Assembly (NCBI RefSeq): GCF_036884655.1
Contig: NC_088345.1
Span: 28,960,001-29,024,000 of the forward strand
Direction: 5' to 3'
Length of the DNA: 64,000 nt
DNA from: Musa acuminata AAA Group
Lineage: Eukaryota; Streptophyta; Magnoliopsida; Zingiberales; Musaceae
Shown here piece by piece: positions 33,610 to 44,229 of this stretch. The stretch's first letter is position 1. Every line of letters starts with the position of its first letter. Position numbers and translations under genes: made by a program. Below the pieces are notes generated by a model. That model ran no database searches and was not told the DNA's origin. It saw only the letters and a list, made by a program, of their open reading frames with translations.

Positions 33610-36600
33610 AGACATAAAAAATTATAAGCTGGAGCAAGAAATAATATCCTGCTCCTTGGATTCTCGATATTCATGACCCGAGATCCAAAAAAGAACTCGC
33701 GATGCTCTCTAGCCCAAATAACAGAAGAGGATTAGAAAATTAAAATTATAAATACGATTTAGATACAATCCTATTTGATTTCTCAGAATTGGAAACCCAT
33801 GATTCTCAATTCACATGTCCTCTGGATTTTCTAACCCATCAATTTCATCCATTCGTAACTTTCGAATCCAACTCTATATCATGAACTAACTAAGTTTCTC
33901 ATGAACTTGCAAGGCTTACCAACTTGAACAATCTGTCACAAACATGTGTATGATATTGAGAGTATGCACGTCAAAAGATCTATCTTGATCGTGCAAAAGT
34001 TCTTATCTTAAAATGAAAATTCTTACGTAATTATGTAAGTAAAGTTGATTGCTCTACAAATAAAAATTCATCTCAAAGTCAAAAACATTCAAATCAGACC
34101 ACACAACAATCAGAACCATGCTCACTGCCTACAGCGGTTGCACCGCCCCAACTGGAGGTAGCACCTCCGGCTATCACGTGTTGCAAGCGGTTGCACCACC
34201 CTAGCCAGAGGTGCAACACCCCGCAACTCTGCCCCTTTTTAACCTGAGCTAGGGCCGGTGGTGGAACTAACCCCAACTCACTCCCTTCCCCTGTTTACTC
34301 TTCCAAAGCTTCTTGTCACACCCCGCCCCGAATATAATTTTCATTCAGGAGGTGTGAACCTAATTCAAGATTGATAATATTTAATTCAACAAACAATCCA
34401 GGATCCAATCACACATTTGAGGTCACTAAGAAAAAACATTCAAGTCATTCACCTCTACAATCCACAATTCACAAAACCTATGCAGTCTATAATCATACAT
34501 CATGTCACTAGATGATTTTTAAAATCCAAAAGCAACTTAACTAAACCATGACTATATCATAAATCCATAAGCGTGGCAATTAATGCAATCACAAAACCAA
34601 CATGTACTACATGTTTATATCAGTACACAATTTAGACTTAACATTTCCAAAATCCTGACATAAGAGGTACTTTTCAAATATTTACAAGATACATCAATCT
34701 AGATTTGTCATTGATATTTCATTACACCCAAAAAGAACTTATACAACATCAACCTATCAAGTACAAAATATTTGCCCCAAAATCTTCTAGTCTTCAACTA
34801 CCTCAACCCAATGTACACATTTTAGTGAGCGATAAGCTATCCTGAAAAATTTATATAGCAACAGGGTGAGCATATAAAGCTCAGCAAATGACTAACATAT
34901 CCATAGCAAAGAGGACAGTTTTCAAACAAATGAGGTATCAAAATACAAAGCAGAGATACAAGATGAAACAGTAGCATGTTTTGTTTGAATGCAGAATTAC
35001 AATATCATATTGTTCGAAGCACGTTTTATTCATACAATCGAGGAAAGGTAATTGGAGCATATCATTGGCATAAGGAGCATATCGATGACATATGGTAGCT
35101 TTCAAGGTATAACAAAGACTTATAACATTTCGAAAATATATCAAAGAACAAAACATGAATAGAAGCTCAAATGTCACATGACGATGCATTCATTTCATTC
35201 TTATCCAAAGCATGCATAGAAACATAGCCAAAGCTTTGGATATCATATCAAACACATAGAAGGTGAAGTGGGATCATAACATAATATGGTCCATCCATTT
35301 CTGAATGACCAACAAACATAAGTCTCCCACGTCTGGGAGCTCCATCCACCCACGTCTGAGTGAAGTCATAGGGGGCCGGCAGAGCATCGCGGGCTCTAAG
35401 CATAACTCCCTTTACCATTTCTAGCAAAGGTTCATATTTATCCCACAAACACCGGAGTACAAAGGGACAGTATGAATAATGAAATTAGCATATATTGGAA
35501 GCACATGCGGAACAATGAAATGTACATATGCCTTTCGAGTCAATACGATACAAACATAATCTTTCACAAATGTATTCAGATTTGAAAGGAAACAAAAGCA
35601 AAAGCATACAAGGATTTCAAGAAATCATATATAGCTCAATTGAAATAAGAAAGTTAGATAAATTCAATGTCCAAAGAAATGAAACTGGAAGAGGCACATA
35701 TCGAAAGCAAATGCGGAACATTGGGATGCATGTGCCAAATCATTACGATGCAAACATGATCTTTAGATGATAGCTACAGATGTACAAATAAATAAAGGAT
35801 AAAAGTATACAAGAATTTAAGGTAATAATGTAAAGCTTAACTGAAGTAAGAGTTTTTGCTGAAATCGATTTCCAAAGAGAAGAAACAAGGAAAGCCGAAA
35901 TCGACCAAAGCTCGATTCTTGCAGAATTTGATAGGAACATTGTCTGAACTATTTGGATAACCAATTATGCTCAAATTTATACAAACTAGGTGTCATTAGA
36001 AAGCTTTGTCAATTTAGTTTTAGGCAAATCAAGTTTAACAAGAATTGGAATTTACAACAGGGAGTTACAGATAATTTTGTAACAAAAGGTTTGAAAATAT
36101 TAGCTCTGTTTTACTGAATCCATAGGGTCGATGAAAGCAGATGTTTCAGTTAGCAATTGTACTCCAAAAATTTCAAATCAGTATATACAGAAAGCATTTT
36201 GAGTCTAGCTTCGAATAAATCTTACTTTGTATGAATCAGAGTTTACAGCAGAAAGTTATAAACAGTTAAGCAACAAGAGGTCAGAAATTTCAGTCCCAGT
36301 TTTGCAGAATCTGTAGGGTTAAATTAAACAGAAGTATTAGTAGGCGTTTAAACTCCAAATCATTTGATCTTAGTATCAAAATGAAGATTGTTTTGTCTAC
36401 TTTCAAATGGAATAGTTTTTGTCTAAATCAAAGTTTATTACAAAATGTTATGACCGAAATATTGCATAGAGGTCAGATTACCGAAAAATTACAGATTCAT
36501 GGCTTTGTATCAAAACGAAAGAAGGTCTAGTTCTCAGTTGAAATCTCTTAAATTTTGCAGAATAAAAATGGAAACAGAGATTAAGGTTACTGTGGGATGG

Positions 36601-37273
36601 GCTTAGAACACTTGTCTTAAAATTATTTGAATCCTAAATGTGGGAAAATTGATGAAAAACCTCAAGCTCTTCTTCTTCTTCTTCTTCTTCTTCTTCTTCT
36701 TCTTCTTCTTCCCTTCTCTTCTAAAACTCACGTTGGCTGCAACTCTTCAGGTTTGTTTTCTTTAACCTTTCATCTAATTATTTGGGTTTTGGCTAATGCA
36801 AAAGTTGCAAGGTGTCATGCATGCATGAAAGGGGCTAGGTGTCATCTTTAGAGCAAAGATAAGTGACACCAACTTTAGGTTAGCTAGTGACACATGTCCA
36901 CTTTATATATATATATTTTTTTAAACTTAAATATGAATCTTTCATAAATTATATCAAACTTCTAATATTTACTCTTAGGTCCCTAGCCATAAACTTTTAA
37001 TATAATATCATTGAATATAAAATAATTATTAAATAATCCTTATTTTTTACAAACAAACCTTTTACTAAATTTTTTAAAAAAAGGGGGATGTTACACTTCT
37101 CCACCTCCATTTCTCCCCTCATAGCATACCAAATACTCCTCATTTCGGAGCAAAAGATCAACAATCTTTCCCTCTCTTGAAGATCTCACTAAGGTATTCT
37201 CTAAGAAGCCCTTAAATTTTATTTTTGATTCATTTACTCTTGCTCATTACTATCCTCCTAAACAGTAGTAGTT
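33610..37273 (+). other. Non-Copia leader upstream of captured ORF (with solo LTR A4 inside)
   Basis: After the gag stop, where sister copies continue into protease (WYLDSGCSRHMTGD), only about 80 bp of weakly similar DNA remain. Then follows unrelated sequence: 33690-34313 and, after the A4 insertion, 37101-37273. It includes a short GC-richer stretch with ggttgcaccgcc-like phrases (34131-34210) resembling family B LTR body modules, then ctccacctccatttctcccc directly upstream of the ORF. I see no TATA box of confidence. It is either captured host DNA or diverged element leader. Confidence 0.5.
34314..37095 (-). mobile_element. Solo LTR A4 (family A gypsy) upstream of captured ORF
   Basis: Left end tgtcacaccccgcccc, right end ggatgttaca, with the exact TSD cttct at 34309-34313 and 37096-37100. 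2782 bp, minus orientation. It contains a (CTT)n run at 36667-36710, the conserved ctcccacgtctgggag hairpin (35324-35339) and only about two copies of the 30-bp unit that is expanded in A3. It sits about 175 bp upstream of the 318-codon ORF. Confidence 0.95.
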
Positions 37274-38230
37274 ATGGGGTCTAGAAGATCCTCAAGGGAC
37301 AAATGGAAGAGGAGATTAGTGGAAGATTTTGATCTTACCCTTTTCGATTCAAAATATAATGCTGAAAAGTTTTCCTCTTTCGAAATTAGGAGTGTCAATA
37401 AGGGAAAACATGCAGATTTAAATGAACTAAGAGACTTAGAGACAATCCAATGGTTTGCAAACTTAGATCTACTCCCTATTTTACAAATTAATGAACCCAT
37501 CTATCCAAGACTTGTTAGATTGTTTTACAACAATATACAAGTAGATGAAGAAGAAAGAATGTCTACCTATCTCTTAGGACAACACATCTCCATTCCGGAT
37601 AAATTCATTTGTGACATGATAGGCATTCCCATAAAAAGTAGAGGACTTTACTTTAGAAGATCATGGGATGATGAAACTGTTGGGACAACATATGTTGAAG
37701 CCTTAGGAACAATTTTCGCTAATCCCAACTTAGCATTTGTTCCTAAAAGTTGTGAACATCTACTGCCACTCAACACTAATGTACTTTATCATATCCTAAC
37801 TAGCATCATTCTCCCTAAACAATACCATCATGATGAAGTAAGCCAATTAGAATTAGGAACTATGTATTTGATCATGAAAGGACATGACATCTGTCTTGGT
37901 TATCTTATCCAGCAAAACATATTAGAACTATCTAAGAAAGACATGATGCTTCCATATGGTGGTATAATCACTAGAATACTGAAAGCCTACGATATTCTAA
38001 TACCACCGGAAGAAGAAGTAACTAAAGTAGATAGGTTTAGCATAATAAATAAAAATCTACTTCACCGATTAAGATGTGTTTATAGAAACGATAACTGGGT
38101 TAGAATGCCTAGAAGAACCGATCCCCCTCAACCTGAACCAGAACCGGAAACACCAGTCTTTAGGGGTACTCAATCTCCTCCGATCTGTCCCTTTGAGGAA
38201 ACACATTCATTTGAGCAAATTCATCGATAA
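37274..38230 (+). CDS. Captured ORF, 318 aa, resembles 'putative plant transposon protein' domain
   Basis: An uninterrupted frame from ATG to TAA, the only long intact protein of the window outside repeats. Residues 1-45 are basic. Residues 77-90 read YPRLVRLFYNNIQV, resembling the 'V.EFYANL' signature I associate with the plant transposon-protein domain (Pfam Transposase_32 type). That domain's other landmarks also appear in order: LLGQHISIPDKFICDMIGIP (100-119), LPLNTNVLYHILTSIILP (164-181), then LELGTMYLIMKGHDICLGYL (192-211) and GGIITRILKAYDI (229-241). The C-terminus (283-295) is a Pro/Glu-rich tail. The function of this family is unknown, and no catalytic residues are evident. It lies where Copia pol should be. 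Homology is by recall; intactness amid decayed neighbours is seen directly. Confidence 0.6.
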   Translation: MGSRRSSRDKWKRRLVEDFDLTLFDSKYNAEKFSSFEIRSVNKGKHADLNELRDLETIQWFANLDLLPILQINEPIYPRLVRLFYNNIQVDEEERMSTYLLGQHISIPDKFICDMIGIPIKSRGLYFRRSWDDETVGTTYVEALGTIFANPNLAFVPKSCEHLLPLNTNVLYHILTSIILPKQYHHDEVSQLELGTMYLIMKGHDICLGYLIQQNILELSKKDMMLPYGGIITRILKAYDILIPPEEEVTKVDRFSIINKNLLHRLRCVYRNDNWVRMPRRTDPPQPEPEPETPVFRGTQSPPICPFEETHSFEQIHR

Positions 38231-38580
38231 TTTGACTCTTTATTTAGGAACATTAATTTTCCACCTCATGAATAAGCTTGTATGCGTATATATGAACACA
38301 ATCACCTAATGTTATTGTAAACTCCTTATGTTACTCACCATGATGCCCTTTGCCCTGATCCTTAATATGGTTACTTGAGGTATTTATTTGTGAGCATATG
38401 CAGAGTTACAAACATCTCTCATTGTTTAATCTCGTTATTCATTATCAGATTTTACATTGAAATTAAATATTTTTATAACTACTTTGAAAACCTTGTGCCT
38501 TGGTTTCCATGATAAATATAATTTGAGAAAATGAAATACCAATGTAGTTGATGAGTCATGACATTGCCATGATATTATTA
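38231..38580 (+). other. Non-coding link between captured ORF and pol tail
   Basis: About 350 bp, AT-rich, with no frame of note. Element identity is unclear; it may be the 3' flank of the captured segment. The junction to recognisable Copia pol falls around 38580-38605. Confidence 0.5.
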
Positions 38581-38599
38581 TTGTCATAACACTAAAAAT

Positions 38600-38692
38600 C
38601 AACTAGCTGATATTTTTACAAAACCTCTAAGTGAAGAACAATTTGATTTCATAAGAAGAAAATTAGGAATGTTGATGTGTCCGAATACATAA
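38600..38692 (+). pseudogene. Last codons of Copia pol (RNase H end) in E1
   Basis: Reads NQLADIFTKPLSEEQFDFIR, then RKLGMLMCPNT and TAA at 38690-38692. This is the invariant C-terminus of SIRE-type pol; the copy at 51490-51585 has the equivalent string. Only about 35 codons survive, so protease, integrase, RT and nearly all RNase H were lost from E1. Confidence 0.88.
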
Positions 38693-39898
38693 ACTAGTTA
38701 AAATTATTTTTCGGACTTTGTTGAATGATCAAATCACTTGATTGCCATTACATGCCTAAATAACATGTTGGAAATTATGTGTTGAATCCAAAATTTCCAT
38801 AACAATAAGCATGTTTTGTTTTCATGATTGTATTTGAAAATCTGTAGCATAGTCTTGTCCGAATGCATGAAAGTGTTAATTCATTTTCGGATTCGCTTAA
38901 CAATTGGTATCCTAAAAATCAGATTTTCTCATACACTAATATGAAAAATATTTTTCTGAAATGGATTTGATGAAATGATTCCTACTTATGAATTCCATCT
39001 TGAAATATGGATGATAATGTTTTTACTTGCAAAGATTTGCTTCAGATACATATTTTGATACTTGAAGCATGATTTAATCTCTCCTCGGTTTTAACTTCAC
39101 TCAAAGTAAACTCACAAATAGCTGGTATCACAAATGGCTTTCCTCCTTCATGCAAAAAGATTATAACAAATAAAAAGGAAGAAGTATTCAAAGCGATCTA
39201 CATATCATGCTTTCCTTTATATGCTTGTATAATTGATTTCCTATCACTTACTATTGGAAAATAACATGAACTGAGTAAAGGTATGAACAATTATCACACT
39301 TATGCTCAAAATTTGCTTATAATGTCCTCCTGGTATCACAATTACCATGCTTTTTATTGATAACAAAGGGGGAGAAATATATGAGAATTAATGCCATGCT
39401 TGCATCACCAAGAGATATATGAATAGATGCTATGATTGCTATAATTTGTATTATGCCTTGTTTGTATCGTGTAAAGATATCAAACAAAAAACTTGCATCG
39501 TAATTTTACGTATTGATATCGTACCATGTGATGAAATGCAATAATTGCTAAAACAATTGAAATGTGTGCATTATGTAATGATATCAAAATCTTACTTCGC
39601 AGTTTTATATGTTGATATCTTACAATATGATGAATTGCTACTATTACCATCATTCAAACTTGTAATGTAAAATTTGAAAATGAATGTCAAGCCTTGACAT
39701 CATCTTCAGAGAGATACATCATGATGGGAATCATGATGGGAGTATTGATAAGTTTAAATGATTTTAACTTATCAATATGTCTCTTGAATTCAAAGGTTTT
39801 GAATTCAAGAAAGACTTATCGCAAGTATAGCATATAGACAGGGGGAGTTAAGGTTAACTCCACTATCAATTGATTGTCATCATAAAAAAGGGGGAGAT
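38693..39898 (+). mobile_element. 3' spacer and polypurine tract of Copia E1
   Basis: Long AT-rich non-coding spacer as in other family B copies, with ttgataacaaagggggagaa near 39357, 'gaattcaagaaagac' near 39809 and 'gggggagttaaggttaactc' near 39841. The polypurine tract aaaaaagggggagat (39884-39898) directly precedes the 3' LTR. Confidence 0.82.
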
Positions 39899-41590
39899 TG
39901 TTGAATCTCGGATTTTGATGATGAAGTCAATTGTCATTTGTTATCTAATCTATATGTTGAGATAAGTGTGCAGGATTAACTATGATGAAAGTAAGACATG
40001 CAGCAGGAGTTGCGCCGGAGTCAAGACAATGATCACGTTGGGAGTTCGAGAGTTCGACGGAAGTTCGGACAGTCGTCGGAGGTTCTACGGGAACAAATCC
40101 GAGACGTCCATGAGCTTGCCAAAGAAGCTCATCGGAACTCGCCAAGTGGATCGTCGCAAGTCCAGGAGTTTGCCGGAAGTCCGCAGGAGCATCACCGAGG
40201 GTTCATCGGATGATCGACGGAAGTTCGCCGGAAGCTCGCCAGAAGAAGCGATTGATGCACCAGTGTAAGTTGCAATAAATGTCTTAGGGAATATTGTAGT
40301 TAGCACAATGATTAAGTTGGAAATGGGAGGTGATCCCATTAACTTAATCTTGGGGCAATTGGGCCCCTAAAAAACCCAAATTGGGCCGAATGGATCAACC
40401 CATTCGGACCCTGATTTCTGCCAAGCAGTTGAACTCCCCAAGGTAGGAGGTTGCACCGCCTGGGCTCGGTCTCCGAGCGAGACTAGGAGGTGCAACCGCT
40501 CCAGCCAGGCGGTGGCATCGCTTGGGCTCAGTCTTCGAGCGAGACTGGGCGGTGCAACCTCCCCTGACAAGATGTGGCACCGCCTGAGCTCGGTCTTCGA
40601 GCTCTGCCAGGAGGTGCAACCGCCTTAGTCAAGCGGTGGCACTGCCTGAGCTCGGTCTTCGAGCTCTGCCAAGCGGTGCAACCACCTCAGTTAGGAGGTG
40701 TAACCGCCTGATCTCGGAATTCCGGGAATTAACAGTTTTGAGCTCCAAATTTGAACTGGGTTGTGGCCTATAAATACCCCACCCATTCAGCACTGAAAGG
40801 GCATGAACTTACACCGAAATCCTGATCTTGTTCTGTGATTTTTAGAGCTCAAAATTGTTATAAAGGCCAAAAGTTCTTCTCCCTCTTTTCTTCCAAGTTC
40901 TGAGCTGTAAAGAGAGGAGAGAAAATTCCGTAAGGGTAGTCTCCTAAGCCCGTCAAAAGGAGTGAAACTGTAAAAGGGTGGTTGGCCTTCGCCTATTGAA
41001 GGAAGGCCTCTAGTTAATGTCGGTGACCTCGTCGGTGGAGGAAGCCAAAAGTGGAGTAGGTCAAGATTGACCGAACCACTCTAAATCTCGGTTTAAATTT
41101 ACTTTGAGCATATTATCTTTACTGTAAACCTCCTCAAAAGCTTACTACTTTCTACGTATATACGATCGGGTTTCAAGCTTTGTACTTTCCGAATCGGTGT
41201 TTAGACGTAAATCAGTTTTTTTCGTACGATCATCATATTTCAGTTTGCGTTTACGTTTTGATTTCTATCATAACTGCAAACTACCTTTATATACTTGCTT
41301 AAACTGCATCTTGCTTAATCAAGTGATTTACGAATCATCATTTAGACGTAATCAGTTTCTTCGTACGAATATCATATTTTAGTTTGCACCTGCTATCTGA
41401 TTTGAATAATAACTGCAAACTGCATTTATATCATTGCTGCATTTCGCTTAATCAAAAGTTAAAGTGATTTACGAATCGGCTTTCTTACCGAAATCACTTT
41501 TATCGAATGAACGCAGTTTTTTTTTTTAATCGTAAAAGGTTTTCCGCTGCACTAATTCACCCCCCCCTCTTAGTGCTCTTGATCCTAACA
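39899..41590 (+). mobile_element. 3' LTR of Copia E1
   Basis: TGTTGAATCTCGG to GATCCTAACA, 1692 bp, then the TSD ataat. Short head, ggaggtgcaaccgcc-type body (40420-40715), C8 tract near the end. Confidence 0.94.
40769..40776 (+). promoter_or_regulatory. TATA box of E1's 3' LTR
   Basis: TATAAATA in gtggcctataaatacccc. It could drive outward transcription into the A3 LTR remainder. Confidence 0.72.
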
Positions 41591-41756
41591 ATAATAAGGT
41601 ACCAAATACAAGGCAGGGATACAAGAGTTCATAGATAGCTACTCAACGAATGCAGAATTACAATGTCATTTCATTCAAAGCATGTTTTGTTCATAACAAG
41701 GGGGAGTAAAGGCTAATTGGAGTAAATCATTGACATAAAGAAATATTTTAGAACAT

Positions 41757-42205
41757 ATCAATGGCGGATGAAATGCTTCGGAATATATCAATGGCATATG
41801 AAGCTTTTTGGAGTATATCAATGGCATAGGAAGGATTTCGGAGCATATCAATGGCATAGGAAGAATTTCGGAGCATATCAATGGCATATGAAATGTTACG
41901 GAGCATATCAATGGCATATGAAGCATTTCGGAGCATACCAAGGACGTATGAAATGTTTCGGAGCATATCAATAACATATGAAGCATTTTGGAGCATATCA
42001 AGATGTATAAAATGTTTCGAAGTATATCAATAATAAATAAAATATTTCGGAACATATCAATGATGGATGGAATGCTTCAGAACATATCAACGGCATATGA
42101 AGCATTTCGGAGCATATCAATGGTGGATGAAATATTTCAGAACATATCAATGGTAGATGAAATTCTTCGGAATATATCAATTGCATATAAAGTATTTCGG
42201 AGCAT
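41757..42205. repeat. 30-bp minisatellite in LTR A3 (about 15 copies)
   Basis: Unit atatcaatggcatatgaagc followed by atttcggagc, 30 bp. Because 30 is divisible by 3, a ten-residue periodic frame of up to 126 codons is open on the minus strand (41675-42055). Sister LTRs A4 (35055-35100) and A5 (59177-59225) have only about two degenerate copies, so the array grew in A3 alone. Confidence 0.92.
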
Positions 42206-43859
42206 ATAAAAGAACAAATACGAAACAAAAGTTCAAACGTCGCATTTGACGTTGCACACATTTTATTCTTATCCTAAGCACATATAGAAGCCAATAACCA
42301 AAGCTCTAGATATATATCAAACAGATAGATGGTGATATGGGATCCCAAATATAATATGGTCCATCCATTTCTAAATGACCGCCAAATATAATCTAGAGCA
42401 TCGAGAGCTCTAAGCACATACTCTTTACTATTTCTGACAAAGGTCCAAATAATCCCTTTACCATTTCTAGCAAATGTCCAAATAATCCCTTTATTATTTC
42501 TAGCAAAGGTCCAAATAATCCCATAAATACTAAAGTACAAAAATGTATTGTAAATAATAAATTAGGATATATCGGAAACAAATGCGGAATAATGGAATGC
42601 ATGTGCCTACACGCAACATTGCGATACAAACATGAACTTTACATAATAGATTTAGGTATGCAAATAATTGAAGGACAAAAGTAAACAGAATTTTAAAGCA
42701 ATAATGTAAAGCTCAACTGAAGTAAGGATTTTAGCTGAAATCAATTTCCAAAGAGATGAAACAAGAAAAGGTTAAATCAACGAAAGCTTGATTCTGATAG
42801 AATTTAAGAGGCACATTTCATGAATTGTTTAGATAACCAATTATGCTCCAATTTACACAAATCATGTGTCAATTGAAATATGTATTAATTTAGATTTAGA
42901 TAAATCAACTTTTGTATGAATTGAAGATTCCAACATTGTGTTATCAACAATTTAGTAACCAAAGGTCAGATAACATTATCTCCATTTTGTAGAACTCATA
43001 TAGTTGATTTGAACATATGATTCAATAGTAATTTATTATCCAAATCATTCAAATCCTATCTACATAGAAAGATCTATGAGTCTAGATTCTGATAAATTAA
43101 GTTTTGCATAAATTAGAGTTCCCAACAGAGAGTCTCTGTTTTATAGATTTTATAGGGTCAGTTTAAATAATAGTTTGGATACGCAAATAGATTACAAATT
43201 TATCATTCTAGTGTCAAAAGAAAGATATGTAAGTCTAGTTTTGGATATATTTGATTTTGACTGAATCCAAAATCGGTGCAGAACGTTATGGCTAGAAAAA
43301 TACAGAAAGGTCAAATCAACGAAAAATTCCAGATTCATAGTTTTGTTCCCAAACAAAAGAAATATAATGTATAAAGCCAAAGTCTTCTAAACTTTTCAAG
43401 ATTAAGATGAAATCAAAGATCAAGAGAGTTTTGTAAGAAGGGGTTAGAACACTTGTTTTAGAAAAGTTTGATTCTCAAATGTGGGGAATTGATGTAAAAC
43501 CTCAAGCAAAACAAAGTTTCTTCTCCTTCTTCTACTTTAATTCCTCTTCCTTTCTCCTCTCAAACCCACATTGGTAGCTCTTAAGTTTTTCTCCTTTAAT
43601 TTCTTCTCTAATGCATTATATTTAGCTAATATAAGGATTGTAAGGTGGCAAACATGCATGAAAGGGGCTTAGGTGTCATCCTTAGAACAAACATAGGTAG
43701 CACCATTAGGTTAGCTAGTGACACATGTCCACCATGTTTCTTTTATTTTAAACCTAATATCAATCTTTCACAAATGACATCACATTTTTAATATCTACAT
43801 TTAGGTCCCTATATTACAAATAGGTCCTTATAAATTTTTCGAAAATGAGGGATGTTACA

Positions 43860-44229
43860 ATTTCGTATTGGAATCATGCCTCGGATTGAAGAATCGTCAC
43901 TTTTTGAAATTTGAATATTAGAAAGTTTTATATTTGAAATTTCTATCATATATAAAAACGATGATTGTTTATCATCTTTTTATGTTGAACTTGAAAATGG
44001 ATGTCATGCCTCGATATCATTTTTATTGATAAATATATGGTATCGTATTTTGAAATAGGTAAATTATGATAAGTATCATAATATACATATTGATAAGTTT
44101 AAAATGAATACAATTTATAGGTTTGATGCTTGAATTTAAGAATTTCTTTTCTCAAGTATGGCATATAGATAGAGGGAATTAAGGTTAACTCCGTCATCAA
44201 TTGATTGTCATCATAAAAAAGAGGGAGAT
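43860..44229 (+). mobile_element. Copia X 3' spacer, third fragment, and polypurine tract
   Basis: Resumes at the duplicated atttc and runs through 'ggttaactccgtcatc' (from 44184) to the polypurine tract aaaaaagagggagat before LTR B5. Confidence 0.85.

Larger units (their letters stand above)
22381..41590 (+). mobile_element. Composite Copia element E1: LTRs, gag and captured ORF, no pol core
   Basis: Two direct family B LTRs (22381-26709 including an insertion, and 39899-41590) are flanked by an exact TSD ataat (22376-22380 and 41591-41595). Internally there is a tRNA-Met-type primer site, gag, about 2 kb of non-Copia DNA with a 318-codon ORF, the last ~35 codons of pol, a spacer and a polypurine tract. 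Three later insertions (A2, D, A4) add about 10.6 kb; the element at integration was about 8.6 kb. Protease, integrase, RT and most of RNase H are missing, so movement must have used enzymes supplied in trans. Confidence 0.9.
21810..43859 (-). mobile_element. Solo LTR A3 (family A gypsy), interrupted by Copia E1
   Basis: The left end tgtcacacccc and the right end ggatgttaca are the two termini of a family A LTR in minus orientation. The 5-bp duplication atttc is exact (21805-21809 and 43860-43864). The LTR itself is 21810-22380 plus 41596-43859, about 2835 bp, continuing directly across E1: caaagataat, then aaggtaccaaatacaaggca. There is no gypsy internal sequence, so it is a solo LTR. Its right part contains a large 30-bp minisatellite (41757-42205). 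Confidence 0.93.
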
